Shown here piece by piece: positions 11,344-23,660 of a DNA stretch of 42,525 nucleotides (position 1 is its first letter; each line of letters starts with the position of its first letter). This stretch comes from Sphaeroforma arctica JP610 (taxonomy: Eukaryota; Opisthokonta; Ichthyosporea; Ichthyophonida), in NCBI RefSeq assembly GCF_001186125.1, contig NW_014040220.1:21824-64348 (forward strand), read 5' to 3'. The position numbers and the translations under genes were made by a program. Under the pieces are notes generated by a model that did not search any database, was not told the DNA's origin, and worked only from the letters and a program-made list of their open reading frames with translations.

Positions 11344-12700
11344 ATGGCTCCCCTCGCAATCGAAGTCTTCACTCTTCCTTCCGAGTTTGCATTTCTCGAT
11401 GAGGCTCCAACATTCCACGCACGTAACTGGCCAGGATGTCCCATTTACACCAGTCTCCATGCAGCCAACACTCATCTTCTTAGCATTACTGACATGCTCA
11501 AGAAATTTGGTTATGACATACCAGTGTCTACTGCTCAGGTTCTCGCGCATCTAGTTGTCTCTCGTTCCACCGCCAACCGTCTCAAGACACAAAATGACCA
11601 AACCTTCACTGACGCCACACACGACAAGCAAAAGGCCGTCGATGCTGAGTATGAGCTTAATCAAGCTCACAATCTCCACGCAAGTGACCTCCGCGAAGTA
11701 AACATCCTTAAAACTCGCCTGGATGCTTCCCTCGCCAAACTCGCTGACACTGAGGCTCGCTAAGACGATTTCCTTATCAAACTCGCTAACACTGAAATTC
11801 TTCTTCAGTCTGCCCTTCAAGAAAATCGCCGCAATTCTGATCCTCACACTCGCCGTACTCCCATGACTCTCGCTGAAAAGTATAACATCACCCCAGCCAG
11901 GCCTACTCGATCTGTCACTGAATACCCCAAATACAAAGACTCCTACAAACGCTCTCAGCTTAAGGACCACACTGATTCCGGCAACTGAATCGTCGTGCTT
12001 CGCATAGAGTTGGAGCATTATGGCGTTCTCCACCGTCTCCATCCTCAATGCAACGACCCTACTGTCGGCAGCGGACCAGACATGGCTGCTGACGCCAAAT
12101 GTTGTCGCGTCCTCATCGACTCTATTGCTGAACCCCTCATCAACTCTGTCTAAAAAATCACTTTTCTAAACCCCCTCATACGTTCTTCCAACACATCTGT
12201 ACCACTACCAACACCGACCGTCATGGCCGATTCTGGACTGCGTTGAAAGTACTCACAAGCTTTACTGCCACCGGTCCCCCCGACACTACTCTCCAGGCTC
12301 TTGAATAAATTCGGCAACGTCTTCTTTATGTCGGTGAAGTGATTTCTGACAAATACCTTACTTGTGCTTTGCTCTACAGTCTTGGTGACGAATACAACTG
12401 CTTACGTTCCGATAATTTTACCGTGACTTGTATACTCTGTCTATCGATGACGTATACACGAAAGTCCTGAAATCTATCTCCGGTCTGTCTGCTTTCAAAA
12501 CCCACCCTGACACCACTCAACCTCCTGTCAACAACGTCCCTCGTCGCAAAAATTGCATCATTTGTAACAAATCTGGCCACAGTATCTTCGGTTGTCCTGA
12601 CTCAATTTGTCGCCGATGCGGTTCTTCAACCCACAAAAGGCAATAAATGTCCTGTCGACCGCACTACTTTATCCTGCACCAAGGGTACTCGCACCGGCCA
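11344..12700 (+). pseudogene. Copia gag region
   Basis: The first Met is at 11344 (MAPLAIEVFTLPSEF). A helical segment rich in Asp, Lys and Ala follows to about 11760. Near the end is a zinc knuckle, CIICNKSGHSIFGC (C-x2-C-x4-H-x4-C), at about 12555-12596. Next to it is a second CxxC-x4-H piece. This knuckle is the nucleocapsid mark of copia gag. Confidence 0.8.
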
Positions 12701-12869
12701 CAATGCCACCGCTTGCATGAGTTCTCATCGAAGCCACGGGGACCACTTTGCCATACTTTCTTCCTCCACTCTACCTATTCCACATCAGCACACTATCCTT
12801 CCGCCTTCACACCACTATCGCCTTTACAGTACCATCTACCACACTGGACCTACATCTCCCTCCTTCGCC

Positions 12870-13115
12870 AACTCTCTCATTGACTCCGGTGCTATGATTC
12901 ACATCCGCAACACCACCGCCGGCGTCACAAAACTTGAAACCGGTCTTTTTGTTGTGGAATTCCCCGACAAATCCCAACTCGCCCTCACTCATTGTGGTCA
13001 CCTCCCAGGTCTTGGTGCCGTGCTTGTTATGCCTCAAGCAGATAAAGACATCCTCTCTATCCGTCTCTTACAACGCCATGGGTTTACCATTACTTTTCCG
13101 GCCCAACGCGACGAG
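12870..13115 (+). pseudogene. Copia aspartic protease domain
   Basis: LIDSGAMIHI is the retropepsin DSGA active site in its copia context (DSGAxxHI). It is followed by a Gly-rich GHLPGLGAVLVMP and DILSIRLLQRHGFTITF, which match the family's vl.vP...nLlSv..L...G..v.F pattern. Confidence 0.85.
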
Positions 13116-13179
13116 ACTCAACCCACCGAGTGCAAACCCTAAACCCTAAAAACGACAACGTACAACACACCCCAGACAC

Positions 13180-13290
13180 CAACGGCCTTTACAAACTTGC
13201 CACCTTTACACCCACCACTCTCGCCGACTGGCATGATATCTCCGGACACACACATCCCCGTATGCTCCGACGTACGTTACAGAATAATAA
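13180..13290 (+). pseudogene. Copia GAG-pre-integrase domain
   Basis: GLYKLATFTPTTLADWHDIS followed by GHTHPRML matches the GLYKL...WH..lGH pattern that precedes the copia integrase. Confidence 0.7.
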
Positions 13291-13334
13291 CATCGACACT
13301 TATACACAACGCAGTGACAACACTGACAATTGGA

Positions 13335-13770
13335 AACTCAATCCCGTTTTATTTCAAAAACATGTCGTCCAGCCTTTTGGCAACGTCGACGTCGATCTTT
13401 TTGCTAGTACCAACAATGACCAGATGTCTCTTTATTGTAGTCTCGACCCTGACACACCTCTCCACGACGCTTTCGCCCAAACTTGGAATCAATCTGAATC
13501 TTATCTCTATGGTAATATTCCTTTCACCAAGAAGGTCTGAACCGCTGCGCTGAACAAGCTCGACGCCGAAAACGGCTGCGTCACTGTTATTTTTCCGTTA
13601 TCGCCCAACAACGTTTGCTTTTAACAGACACTCCGTCAACTTCATTTCCATTTTGAGGTCATCCGCACTTCCTCTGATATTTTTCTCCGCAATGGTGACG
13701 AAGTCGTCGGTACTCCACGTTGGCGCTACATTTGCGTCGCTCGTCTCGGGAATGTCGCCCATGCTGTACC
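13335..13770 (+). pseudogene. Dam-like (DIRS-type methyltransferase-like) domain inside copia pol
   Basis: The segment has FGNVDVDLFASTNNDQMSLY, DAFAQTW, a N-x-PF motif near 13510 and, further on, PRWRYICVARL. These follow the iDLFAs..N.Q...Y / DAF.Q.W / (D/N)PP(F/Y/W) / W...R layout of the Dam-like N6-adenine methyltransferase domain known downstream of RNase H in DIRS retroelements. The gypsy element at 34678-35067 has the same layout. Here the domain lies between GAG-pre-integrase and integrase, which is not a usual copia position. The motif reading is direct, while the family name is from knowledge. Enzymatic activity is unknown. Confidence 0.6.
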
Positions 13771-13834
13771 CCACACTGCCGAACTCTTGACTGCTCAAGC
13801 CGATGTGATCGCTCATCCTCGTGACGAAACATTT

Positions 13835-14640
13835 TGCCAGCCTTGTGTTCAAGGCAAAATGCGCCGCCGACCTATTTCTCACACCCAGAAAAACTCTTGT
13901 ACCCGCCCACCCGTGGGTACCGTTTTCCATATTGATCTTGAAACAGGTCTTCCAGCATCCGTCACTAGTTGCACATCCATCATTAAATACGTGAACGCTA
14001 ACTCTGGTATGCCCTTTGTATATCCCTTGAAGACCAACGATGAAGCCGCCTCTACACTCGACTAATTTTACACTGATATTGGCAAGGACAAGCTTTCTCG
14101 CCTTCGCGAACTGGAGTGTGATCGTGGTGGTGAATTCACCCCTCGTGTCTTTAAAGCCGTCAACACGGCCCAGCACGTTCAAGTCTTGTTTAACCCCACG
14201 AACTCCCCTGCTCCCCACGGCCTTGTCGAACGCACCAACAGCACTATCAAAGATATCATGCTCAGCTTACTTGCCCATTGCAAACAGCACTCCCAAATGT
14301 GAGCTGAAGCCATACGTCACGCTACCCTTCTGCGAGCCAATCAACACAACAAGCGCAATCCAGACAACAAATCCTCCTGGGAATTGTTCTATGGTGCCAA
14401 ACCCGACGCCCGCTTAAAAACTATCCACGTCTATGGATGCCAAGCGGCTTACATCAACCAAGACCGTTACACCAAACTCGATGATCCTGCCAACATAGGC
14501 GTTTACCTCGGTCATGACACTCACTCCAAATACTACGACGAGTGCCGCATCCATAGTGTCAAAACCGGTCAAATATGTCACTCTCGTGACGTCAAGTTCA
14601 ACGACTGGGTGTTCCCCACCTGGTCAACCGTTGGCACCAC
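13835..14640 (+). pseudogene. Copia integrase region
   Basis: FCQPCVQGKMRRRPI gives the zinc-binding CxxC and the gKxxR segment. It is followed by HIDLETG (first Asp), ECDRGGEFTP (second Asp) and HGLVERTNSTIKD (Glu), in the usual DD35E spacing. After the core come LHVYGCQAAYI-like and YLGHDTHSKYY motifs typical of the end of copia integrases. Confidence 0.85.
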
Positions 14641-15770
14641 ACCTCTTCCTAAATTTATTACTCCACCCCAGGACATCCCAACCATCCGCGAGCTCACCAA
14701 CGCCTGTTCTGTTATTGCTTCTAAACAAGTTCCCCTTCTCTCTCCCACCGCTCAGTCCACCATTCACAGCATTTCCTGCTATCCGTCCCCCTCTCACTCT
14801 GCCGCCCACACGTCTCATTCTCACACGGTCAACTCCGCTCAAGTCTCCACACCAACTCCAACTATTCATCCTTCAGAGGCGGACTCCGATCCAGGGGAGG
14901 CCTCGAATTCAGAGGAGCACTCCCACTCAGCGAAGAACTCACACCGAAGAGAGGCTTCCAACCACGGCTTTAACCATGCAGATTCCGACGATGACGACTC
15001 CGATATTCCCACCGCCTTCTCCAATTCTGATTCCGCCGATGACTCTGATGATGGCGCCCCCGACATCCCCGACCCACCACGCAGCCACACGTCCACCCCC
15101 CACTTGGAAGATACAGTCAATACCGCTCTTCGCTATCACATTGCTCGACACCCTTCTTCCCGCACCCTCAAAGGTCTTCTCCTCCCCCCCCCCCCCCCCC
15201 GGCCACCAATTCTGATCCTCTCAACCCACCTCTTCTACCCTATAATATGCGTATGACACGTCAACGTGCCAAACAGATGGCAGCCCACAATATTCACGCC
15301 CAAAACAACATCACTGTCCCCCTACCCACTCCTTCCCCTTCAGTCTCCACCCCGCCACATGTGCACTGGTCGTCTGATCTTGAAAACACAGGCCTTCCCC
15401 TTAGTACTCGCCACTCACCTCTTGATCCCACTCGTCCGTTTGTCACCTCTACCAAAGAAATCGCACTCAAGCTGAAATACACCAACGCGGTTCATCACCT
15501 TAAACGCGCCAAGCGCGTCGACCAGGCTTCTAAACAACTCCGTCGCGCTCTCGTTACTCGAGCCCGTTTTCTCATACATCATATCGTCCACTCCATACAA
15601 TCCAAATCACCACCCCGACTGGTCCTCTATCCGGAACCCTCTGACGACATTCCTATCAAAATCCATACCCCCCCTCCCCCCCCCTTCTCAATCACCACCT
15701 ATTATTATACAATGCTACTGCTCACATAATATACGCCGCGTGGGAAGTGGTCCAATAAAACCCCCTTACC
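14641..15770 (+). pseudogene. Pro/Ser/Asp-rich linker between integrase and reverse transcriptase
   Basis: Low-complexity coding sequence rich in Pro, Ser, Thr, His and Asp, with a run of 17 C at 15184-15200. Copia elements often have a long variable linker here, and no domain is recognisable in it. Confidence 0.6.
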
Positions 15771-15789
15771 TTTGCTACTATTCGCGCCG

Positions 15790-16470
15790 CCCTTCGCAGC
15801 GACGACGCGGACCTATGGCGCACTGCTATCGAGCGTGAACTCGCTAGCCTTGCTAACTCTGGCACTTACGATCTTCTCAAACCTGACGATATCCCAGACG
15901 ACGCGTTTATCGTGTCTAGTAAATGGGTCTTTACAGTCAAGCTTATCGACGGCATTGTCGAATAAATACAAAGCCCAGCTCGTTGCCCGAGGTTTCTCCC
16001 AGACGCAGGGCATAAACTATGAGGAGACATTTGCTCCCACGTGCTTCCACGAGACTTTGCGTACTGTCCTCGCCGTTTTCAGGTTTTGTACTGTCCTCGC
16101 CTAAACCCTGAAACAAATGACGTTGATACCGCCTATTTCTACGCTGACCTTGACGAACCCATTTACATGCGCCCACCCTCCATATCTGCTTCGGTTGGTC
16201 TTCCAGACGATTACATTTTATCCCTTAAGAAATATCTCCTCCTCAAATCTAAATTTCTCGGCATGGGCTTCTCTCAAACAGATCCATGCATGTTTATTGT
16301 AAACGATCCTGACATCTCTTGTGTCGTTCTCTTGTATGTCGACGACATTATTATCTGCGGTCGTCATCCTTCCGACGTTCCTACCTTCAAGACTAAGATC
16401 CAATTCAGCTACAAGGATATGGGAAAGACACATTGGTTACTCAGTGTTCGGGTTTTTAACCACTGACCAG
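15790..16470 (+). pseudogene. Copia reverse transcriptase
   Basis: KAQLVARGFSQTQGINYEET matches the start of the copia RVT_2 domain. ADLDEPIYMRPP and YVDDIIICG, the YxDD catalytic box (at about 16338-16364), follow in order. Confidence 0.85.
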
Positions 16471-16613
16471 TCAATTAGCCTCGTCCAAGACAACTATGTC
16501 AAGGACGCACTCCACACTTTTGACCTCCAAGATGCCCACATTGCCCCCACGCCAGCTACACAAGACACTGTCTGCAGCAACGACGGCCCAAATACCCATG
16601 CGCCTACCGTGAA

Positions 16614-17310
16614 TTGATCGGCACCCTACAGTATTTATCTGTTCTCGCCCGCATTGATGTTAGCTATTCTATCAATAACCTCACACGCTATATGACCAAC
16701 CCATCTCTCACACATTGGATTGCCGCTCAACGTAACCTCCGGTATCTTAAGGATACCCCCACTCTCGGACTTACCTATCGCTACCAAGATGGGCCGCCCA
16801 TCGCTGACGCCTATGTGGACTCTGATTATAACGCTTGCCCTGACACACGTCGTTCCACCAGCAGTTTCGTACTTCGTATAAATGGCGTTCCTGATGTCTG
16901 GAAATCAAAACACCAGAAGACAGTTACTACCAGCACAATTGAGGCTGAATACTACGCCGCTTCCGAAGATGGCAAAAAAATAAATTTCTGTGGCTTCGCA
17001 ACATACATAATGAAATCGGCTTCCCACAACATACCCCCACTCCTCTCTATTGTGACAACAAATCAGCCATCCACGTCATCACTGACACCGGTACCATCAA
17101 ATACCTTGAATATGTAGACATTCGCCTTCATCACATCCGTGATTTACAATCCCAAGGTGTTCTCCAAATCAGGTACACAATCTTGCTGATATACTTATCA
17201 AAAATACACCCCGTCCTACTCATTCTCGTCATACAGGCAACATGCTTACCATCGTGCCTTCCACCTCAGTTTCCATTACCGGTAACAATCTAGGGGAGAC
17301 GGTACAGTAA
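16614..17310 (+). pseudogene. Copia RNase H and 3' coding end
   Basis: IGTLQYLSVLARIDVSYSIN starts the connection region. DSDYNACPDTRRSTSSFV, WKSKHQKTVTTSTIEAEYYA and an HHIRD segment near 17130 are the standard copia RNase H motifs. A purine-rich AGGGGAGACGG near 17290 may be a polypurine tract, though it lies about 80 bp before the LTR. Confidence 0.8.
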
Positions 17311-17371
17311 ACTGTCAGTCAACTGCAGATTGTATCCTCTATACATATGCACACTGATGGTTTTAGGGTAG

Positions 17372-17630
17372 TGCCAAGACAAATCCAACACTGTCATAAA
17401 TATTACAGATACAATATCAGTTCGGTATCAAGCATTGTTCACAAAGATGAACTGACACCTGTCATAGTGTCATAAGAGTTGTGACACTTAGAACAAATAT
17501 ACTTTACACTTACGTGTGAACAATATACTTATAGATGACTAAGTGAAGGATATATATAACCCTTACTATAGGATGAAATAAAGTTATACAAGTGCAAGTG
17601 AACAATCCAGTACTTCTTGCCGCGCCTGCA
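17372..17630 (+). repeat. Copia 3' LTR
   Basis: It begins TGCCAAGACAAATCCAACAC and aligns to the 5' LTR until about 17592 (GATGAAATAAAG). Beyond that the two copies diverge, so the end at 17630 is approximate. Confidence 0.75.
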
Positions 17631-17701
17631 TCCTTAAGTACCAACAACACAGACTACAAGTAAAGTAATACCGACAACAATATACACAATCTACATCACG
17701 A

Positions 17702-19277
17702 ATGGTATACTCTTCAGCTAAGGAAGTTAATGGGGACCAGAGACGTCGTCAACCTGCGGTGATCACAAGGGAGATTGGACTGGACACTGTACCGCTTCCT
17801 GACGATACGAAACCGGAAGAGGTGGATCAGAGATGTGAATGATTGCCAGCGTGCGTCTAGCGGTATATCAGAATTTCCAGCCAAAGTAAAAGGTCTCTCA
17901 ACATTTGAACATTTCTTCCCTATGGAATGGGCTAAGAACAATCTCATATCTATTACGAACATAAATCTGAGGGCACTAGGAAAAGCGGAGATGGACTACA
18001 ATGAGTCCATGGTGTAGCTGGCTATATGTATATTAATATGCCTATCGTTAGATACAAGTCCTACTTAGTTACGCAACAAGAAAAGGATGATAAAGGCTAT
18101 GGCATACGGACTTTGTGGCCAGCATGGTATGATAATATGGAGAAGTCATTCTTTGCTTCTGACAAAATCTGTATTGATGAAACAATGATGGCGTGGGACG
18201 TACCCACTGCCTACGCCAACATACACGTGCCTCGCAACCCCAAGCAATACGGCAACGAATGGAAAACAATAGCCTGCTGTGAGACCAATATAATATTCAG
18301 CGTTGATTTGGTCGAGGGGAAGAATAGGCCAGACTACTTGCCACTTTTAAAGTTTAGCGAGCATCTGGCTACGGTTACGGTTGTGCTACGATTATGCCAG
18401 TATATTGTTGGTTCTTCTAGACGAGTCATAATGGATTCCGGGTTCTGCGTTCTCAAAGTATTGTACTACCTACTGACAGTCGGACATAATAACATCGTTA
18501 TAATTAAGAAGAACAAATCTGGCCTAAGGGATTGCCAGGAGATCGTATGAAGGACCATATGATGGATCGCCCTTTGTTTGATGTCCAAACACTGCAAGGA
18601 AAGTTCAACTATGTTGGTGAGAAGGATGAGAGCTTGAAGTTTTATTTACTGGCTTTCAAATTACTATATATACATGCCTATGTGTATGGTAGCGTTCGCC
18701 GCGAGGGACACACATTATACCGTTACACAGCAGGGGTAGGGTATGAGATGCAGTACCCGAAGGTGTATTCAGATTACTATAATCAAGGTAGAGCCGCTGT
18801 AGATATTAATATTAATCTGAGGAGCAACACGCTATCTATTGAAGAAGGTATATTTACACGTAGTTGGGAGCAGCGAACATTAAATTTCTTCATCGACATT
18901 ACCATCACTAATTCAGTGATGCCAAGCAAGCATCTACATATCAACAGCAAGACTATTCCAGAACATCATCTCCTATTTGTTTTAGGGTTTAGGGTTTAAA
19001 AACTTATCATGACGGCGTTTCACTCCGTCGTCGGGCCGTAGCTGAATCCGAATGCAACTTTAGAGAACGAAAAAAGAATGAAGGTGCATATAACATCAAC
19101 AAGCGAAAATTCAATGAGGTACGTACCAGCTCGCAATCAATGGTATGCACTGGGGCCGGTTGCAAGCTGCCGAGAGGTAAGAGTAGACGCAAAACGTACT
19201 GTGTATGTTCGCCCTGGAAAACTGTATGTACTGATTGTTATATAGATCATAAGCTACAGAAGCTTGGGCACTATTAA
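17702..19277 (+). pseudogene. piggyBac-like transposase relic (DDE_Tnp_1_7)
   Basis: PiggyBac transposases cut and paste TTAA-flanked DNA transposons. The pieces in order are: a 46-codon frame at 17702-17842; 17775-18017 with GLSTFEHFFPMEWAKNNLIS, the family N-terminal segment; 18026-18550 with ICIDETMMAW (first Asp region) and RRVIMDSGFCVL (second Asp); and 18532-18999 with KVYSDYYNQGRAAVDI (third Asp region) and RSWEQRTLNFF. A last open frame, 19002-19277, ends in a cysteine-rich tail with C-x4-C, CVC and CTDCYIDH, like the C-terminal zinc-binding domain of the family. The coding sequence changes frame at about 17830, 18020 and 18540, and is interrupted by a telomere-like tract at 18980-18998. 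It is therefore a dead copy. Terminal inverted repeats were not identified. Confidence 0.8.
18980..18998 (+). repeat. Interstitial telomere-like tract within the piggyBac gene
   Basis: TTTTAGGGTTTAGGGTTTA is about two and a half TTTAGGG units. It separates the main transposase frame from the frame encoding the cysteine-rich tail. Confidence 0.85.
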
Positions 19278-19990
19278 GAATTTTTGAAATCGCATACATG
19301 CGATGGTTTTGTACATCTAATAAAAAAATATCTCCATTCACAGCATCTGATTTAAGATTTCGAACTTTAGTGACTATACATAATCTAACAACATACAAGG
19401 TCTGAGAGTATCAACCGATTCGTTACACTGTTACAAACACAACGACACCTTTAACATCTTCATACGTACAGTAACACTCATGATAGTGTGTATTTTGTTA
19501 GTGTACACGTTTGTGTATAGTGACTCGAAGTACTTTTTGACAGTTCTGGTGTATACGGTTGCAATTCAACAACGGCTACACCGACGAACCAAACTGTTCA
19601 GGACGAGCCCTTCAATTGCCGCAAAAAAAATCTTGGAATATATTAATACACGACAAGTTATATTAAAAGCCAATCGTACACAAACGTGTATTTAAATCTA
19701 CATTTTGTTCACCTGTATTTTTTTTGTATTGTTTAATTTTTTGTGCATTGATAGTGTTCACATTTGACAAAACACGTAGTTATGGGGTAGGATACGATGG
19801 ACATAGATGGAGAACACTGGCCGTGTCCTGTACGAACACATCGAGAGAAAAAGGAGACAATGCACTACGTGTTTGAGATGCAAGGGTTTTTAGGTTTTAG
19901 GGTTTTAGGGTATTATATGTGTTTTAGACCCAGTAGAAAATCGATACATTGGCGACCATTGCTGTTGTTTGAAGCGAGTGCACGCAGACC
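19278..19990. other. No recognised gene; telomere-like tract at 19883-19910
   Basis: Only short frames with no familiar motif occur. A 71-codon hydrophobic-start frame at 19480-19695 is not recognised. AAGGGTTTTTAGGTTTTAGG plus GTTTTAGGG at 19883-19910 is a degenerate TTTAGGG-type array. GTGTTTGAGA and GTGTTTTAGA lie on either side of it. Confidence 0.55.
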
Positions 19991-22900
19991 CGACGATCAG
20001 AGGCAAATAACGAGTGCAAGCTACAGCGACTCCTTTGCCAACTATACGCACAACTCGAAATACAGCACCAGTGAACTATAAAGAAGTTGACGAGATTACG
20101 GTTGTTTCTGAAGCAAAGATTGCCGAACATGATTATAATCGAGAACGTATTGACGAACTATATGGCGTATTGAGTGTTAAAAGCCCAGTCTTTCAAGTAC
20201 AATATAACGTACGAATCGCTTACAAATAACAGGCCCAAAGCTACCAAACAACTCATAGGACATATCAGAGCGCTGGTTAAATCTGTAGTTCAAATAGTAT
20301 CTCCTGTGAACAAAAGAGTATCTGATTTACTCTATAAACAAGGGATTCACTAGGGCTCTGAAGGCGTCATTGCAGACAATGAGAAACTTGTCAGAAATAT
20401 TGCAGACGTTTGTGTTAGATCACCGGACGAGGAAGTAAAGAGAGCTTTCAGAGCTCTACTTTTCGAACAGATACACAATGAATACATGACTAAGGCCATG
20501 AGTGGAATTAAAGTTAAAGAAGAGCTACAGGCGGCTGTGGAAAGATAAAGAACGGTGGCTGGTTCTGATGAGGAATTCAAAAATGATACCCTCGAGATTC
20601 CTGACACAAAGTTCACGACAAGCGAGCGCATCAAGGTACTTTGTGACTGGAATTAAATCAATCAAGGACATAGCTTGAAGAAAAGAGTAATATAATCGCC
20701 CGGGGTATGTTACTGTGATTGAAATGTATGTTAATGATGATAATTTATAAAATTTTGTTTAATGTTCATGACTGAGTTGATTTTACTATAGTTGATCCTG
20801 TACTCTTGTATCACAGGTGTCAAAGAATAGTTTTCTATATGCTTTAGATTGGCTTGCTGGGTCCGATATGACGTCCGGCTATGTTGTGGTGTTTGCGGTC
20901 AGTCTCGGTTGGTACAGCGCGCCTGAAAGATATCCGTACATGCTGCGTAAGTATAGTAAAACAATGAATTGGGACAAGTACAACAAGCACTGCGGAGTTG
21001 ACACACCACTTGCACATTTGGGAACCGCGAAACGAAAGACAGCCGAGGGGTTTGCAATCCTTAGCACACCCACTAGTACTCAAGGAACACCCTTACATCC
21101 AGCTGCTACACCTAATACATCTCTCCGAGCAGACGGCACAGTATTGCAACCAAACGGAGGGTACAAACATATTGGATGTATACATTTCTTCAAGATGCTT
21201 GAGTTGGTGACGAAAAAAAATCAAACATCAAGCTGGGATATCATACTACTGCACTACTTTCATTTCACAGACTGATTTCTTGGAAACATTCACAAAGGCA
21301 TATGACGCATTCACAAAAGAGGTAAAACATTTACAGACTTTTTTAAAACGCGACTATAGAAAGCACTGCAATACTAAGAACGATGAGTGTGATGATGATA
21401 TATCACACTGCATGACTGCATGCAGCATGCTTTAGGCGGAGACAAGTGTACCAAAGCGCACGAAATCCGATGTAAAGATTGTACGAACATAATGACTATA
21501 ATACCTGCGATAGAACCGTCTGTGCGTGAAAGCTTAATGAATAAATCACATAGAATGCGAGTCGATGCAGGATCAGCACAACTAGCGGCCGGCAGCACGG
21601 AACCAGTGAATATAGAGATTCCAGAGTTGATGGTACGAGTGATGAGCCGGTGTGGACAGAGCTCATCAACATGCTGCCGCCACAGATCGGAGATAATGTT
21701 CAACTAGCTAATGGTATGGATTTTGCAGAGCTAGTACCTATACTTCCTGTGCTTAAAGAGTATAGACTCTGAAATCATAATGTTTAGAAATCACATGGCC
21801 ATAGGCTCCTGGCAAGACAAAATCAAGAATTCACTAGACTCTGAGAGTCTGCTTGTGATTTTAGATCACAAGCAGAAGATTCTATCATAATGGTATCTCG
21901 GAGATATGATCAAATACTTTGGCAAACGTGGTCACAGTTTATTGAGTGCAGCGATCATGGAAAGGAACGAGAAGAATGGGAATATATATCCTAAATACCT
22001 TGATATGGTCATGGACGACCATAATCAGAACAGCGCCAGTGTTCAATCCACACTTGAAGGTCTCATGTTGCACATAAGTAAGAAATATCCTACTACAAAA
22101 GCTTATTACGATACTGAGTGATAACGCAGGGGCCTTCTCCAGCGTCGAGAACTTCCCGAGAGTTACAGTGAACAGGGAAGGATTTAAGGATAGAGCGCTG
22201 GATCTTTACCGAAGCCCTGCAGGGCAAGTCAATATTAAACGCGCATTTCTCGTTTGTGGCCCAATAAATATCTAATTGGATAATGTATATGAGAGATATA
22301 ACTAATCTCGAGGATATCTATCATGCACTTGTGTGTTGGGATGACAACAAGAAATGTGGTACTCGGACAATTTGAAATACGACTGTCGCATACGCTAATG
22401 TGCGACGCGGCGCAAAGAGTACTACCAAAAAGGATGACGCAGCAGCACAAAAGAAGATTAGGGATGGGGTACAAAAGACATATGAAGTTATATTCAACGA
22501 AGATACTGAGGGATTGACGTTTTACACACAAACCGATATTCTGCCTTGGTTTGTGCCCTACACGTGTACCTTCAAGGAAAATTACGTTTTGCAAGAATTT
22601 GAATGCGAGATTTCATCGCCGCCCAACACAAATACAGTTTTCGTCAAAGGCACAGGAAAGAAACACATGTATGTTCAGGCACTACTTGAACACGTATCAG
22701 GTACCAGTGTAGTCCAAGAGGTAAATCCCACTCGATCAGCTGCTCAGGTAGCCGCTCTAATTGCTGATGGTGGTCCTTCTGCTGTCAATGTTGATTTGGC
22801 CCCAGTGTTAACCAGTAACCCACCGCATATGAAGGACAGGATGGGAAACCGATACTGTAAAAAGAAAATCCCGCTTATCTGGTGAGAGTACTAGGCTCGA

Positions 22901-23114
22901 TACCGAGCAGGTTGTTAAGTGCCATGAATGGTTTGTGCAAGGTGTTGGGACCGCGGACAAGATTTCAGCAGAGGCAGCAATACAACGTTTACGAAAGGAC
23001 CTCAGTACAAATTGGAGTGCGAGCTACGCCACAACATTGGAAAGCGTAAAGAGACAGTATACTAAAAATCGAACAGCGTTGGATCCAAAAACGAAAGCAA
23101 ATCCTAACTACAAA

Positions 23115-23385
23115 CAATGCCTCGTATGTGATGTGTCCTTCATCTCTATGGGTATCCACGCAAAACACTGCCCCGAATTCAGCGACGATCGCACTTTATC
23201 CAAATGGATACATGAGAACGCCACACTACCAGATGGAACAACTGTACGACCGATTACAACAGATACTGCTGCCTTTGCTAAAATTAAGGATAACTCTGAA
23301 TGCAAACAATGCAAAGTATGTAAAGCTTACTTTATTGCAGTCGGGCACCACGCGAAGAAATCTACCGGCTTTGGTGAAGATCAAC
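23115..23385 (+). other. Two C2HC finger-like repeats
   Basis: CLVCDVSFISMGIHAKHC and CKVCKAYFIAVGHHAKKS are paralogous. The first fits C-x2-C-x9-H-x3-C. The second has Ser at the position of the last Cys. They lie about 60 codons apart in the C-terminal half of the decayed transposase-like gene and would be its likely nucleic-acid-binding part. Confidence 0.65.
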
Positions 23386-23414
23386 TGCAATTCATCTGGT
23401 ACAACAAAGCCGCT

Positions 23415-23660
23415 GTCCCGGAAACTTCTTCACCGATACCTACGCCTACGCATGTGCCTGTCCCGGAAACTCCTTGGCCAATACCTACGCCTACGAATGT
23501 AAGTGCATGTGCCTGTCCCGAAAACATCCTTGCCGGTACCTACGCCTACGCTTGTGCATGCACCTCTCCCGAGAACTCCTTTGCCAATACCTACACCTAC
23601 GCAGATGCCTGTCCCGGAAACTTCTTTGCCAATACCTACGCCGCCTGTGTCTGTACTCAT
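23415..23660 (+). repeat. About 45-bp coding minisatellite (Pro-Thr-Pro repeats)
   Basis: Five copies of a unit encode P(V/L)P(E/K/R)TxxPIPTPTxV. The first two are in the frame of the upstream fingers. The copies from about 23503 are Pro-rich in a different frame (PVPKTSLPVPTPT, PLPRTPLPIPTPT, PVPETSLPIPTP), which then runs on to a stop at 23802. A frame change near 23500, inside a longer repeat unit, explains this. Confidence 0.8.

Larger units (their letters stand above)
10934..17630 (+). mobile_element. Ty1/copia LTR retrotransposon (broken) carrying a Dam-like domain
   Basis: Flanked by two LTRs, the element shows the copia order on the plus strand: gag with a CCHC knuckle, aspartic protease, GAG-pre-integrase, an extra Dam-like domain, integrase, a long Pro/Ser-rich linker, reverse transcriptase and RNase H. 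The integrase-before-RT order is what identifies copia. The element is broken in many places (of the order of ten or more). Hand alignment of the LTRs gives about 18-20 differences over roughly 215 bp, so it is an old insertion. The right boundary is uncertain by some tens of bases, and no clear target-site duplication was found. It lies between the gypsy fragment and the piggyBac relic. Confidence 0.9.

Noticed and set aside
11551-12048. 165-codon minus-strand frame
   Set aside because: It lies opposite the copia gag, whose motifs and composition are on the plus strand.
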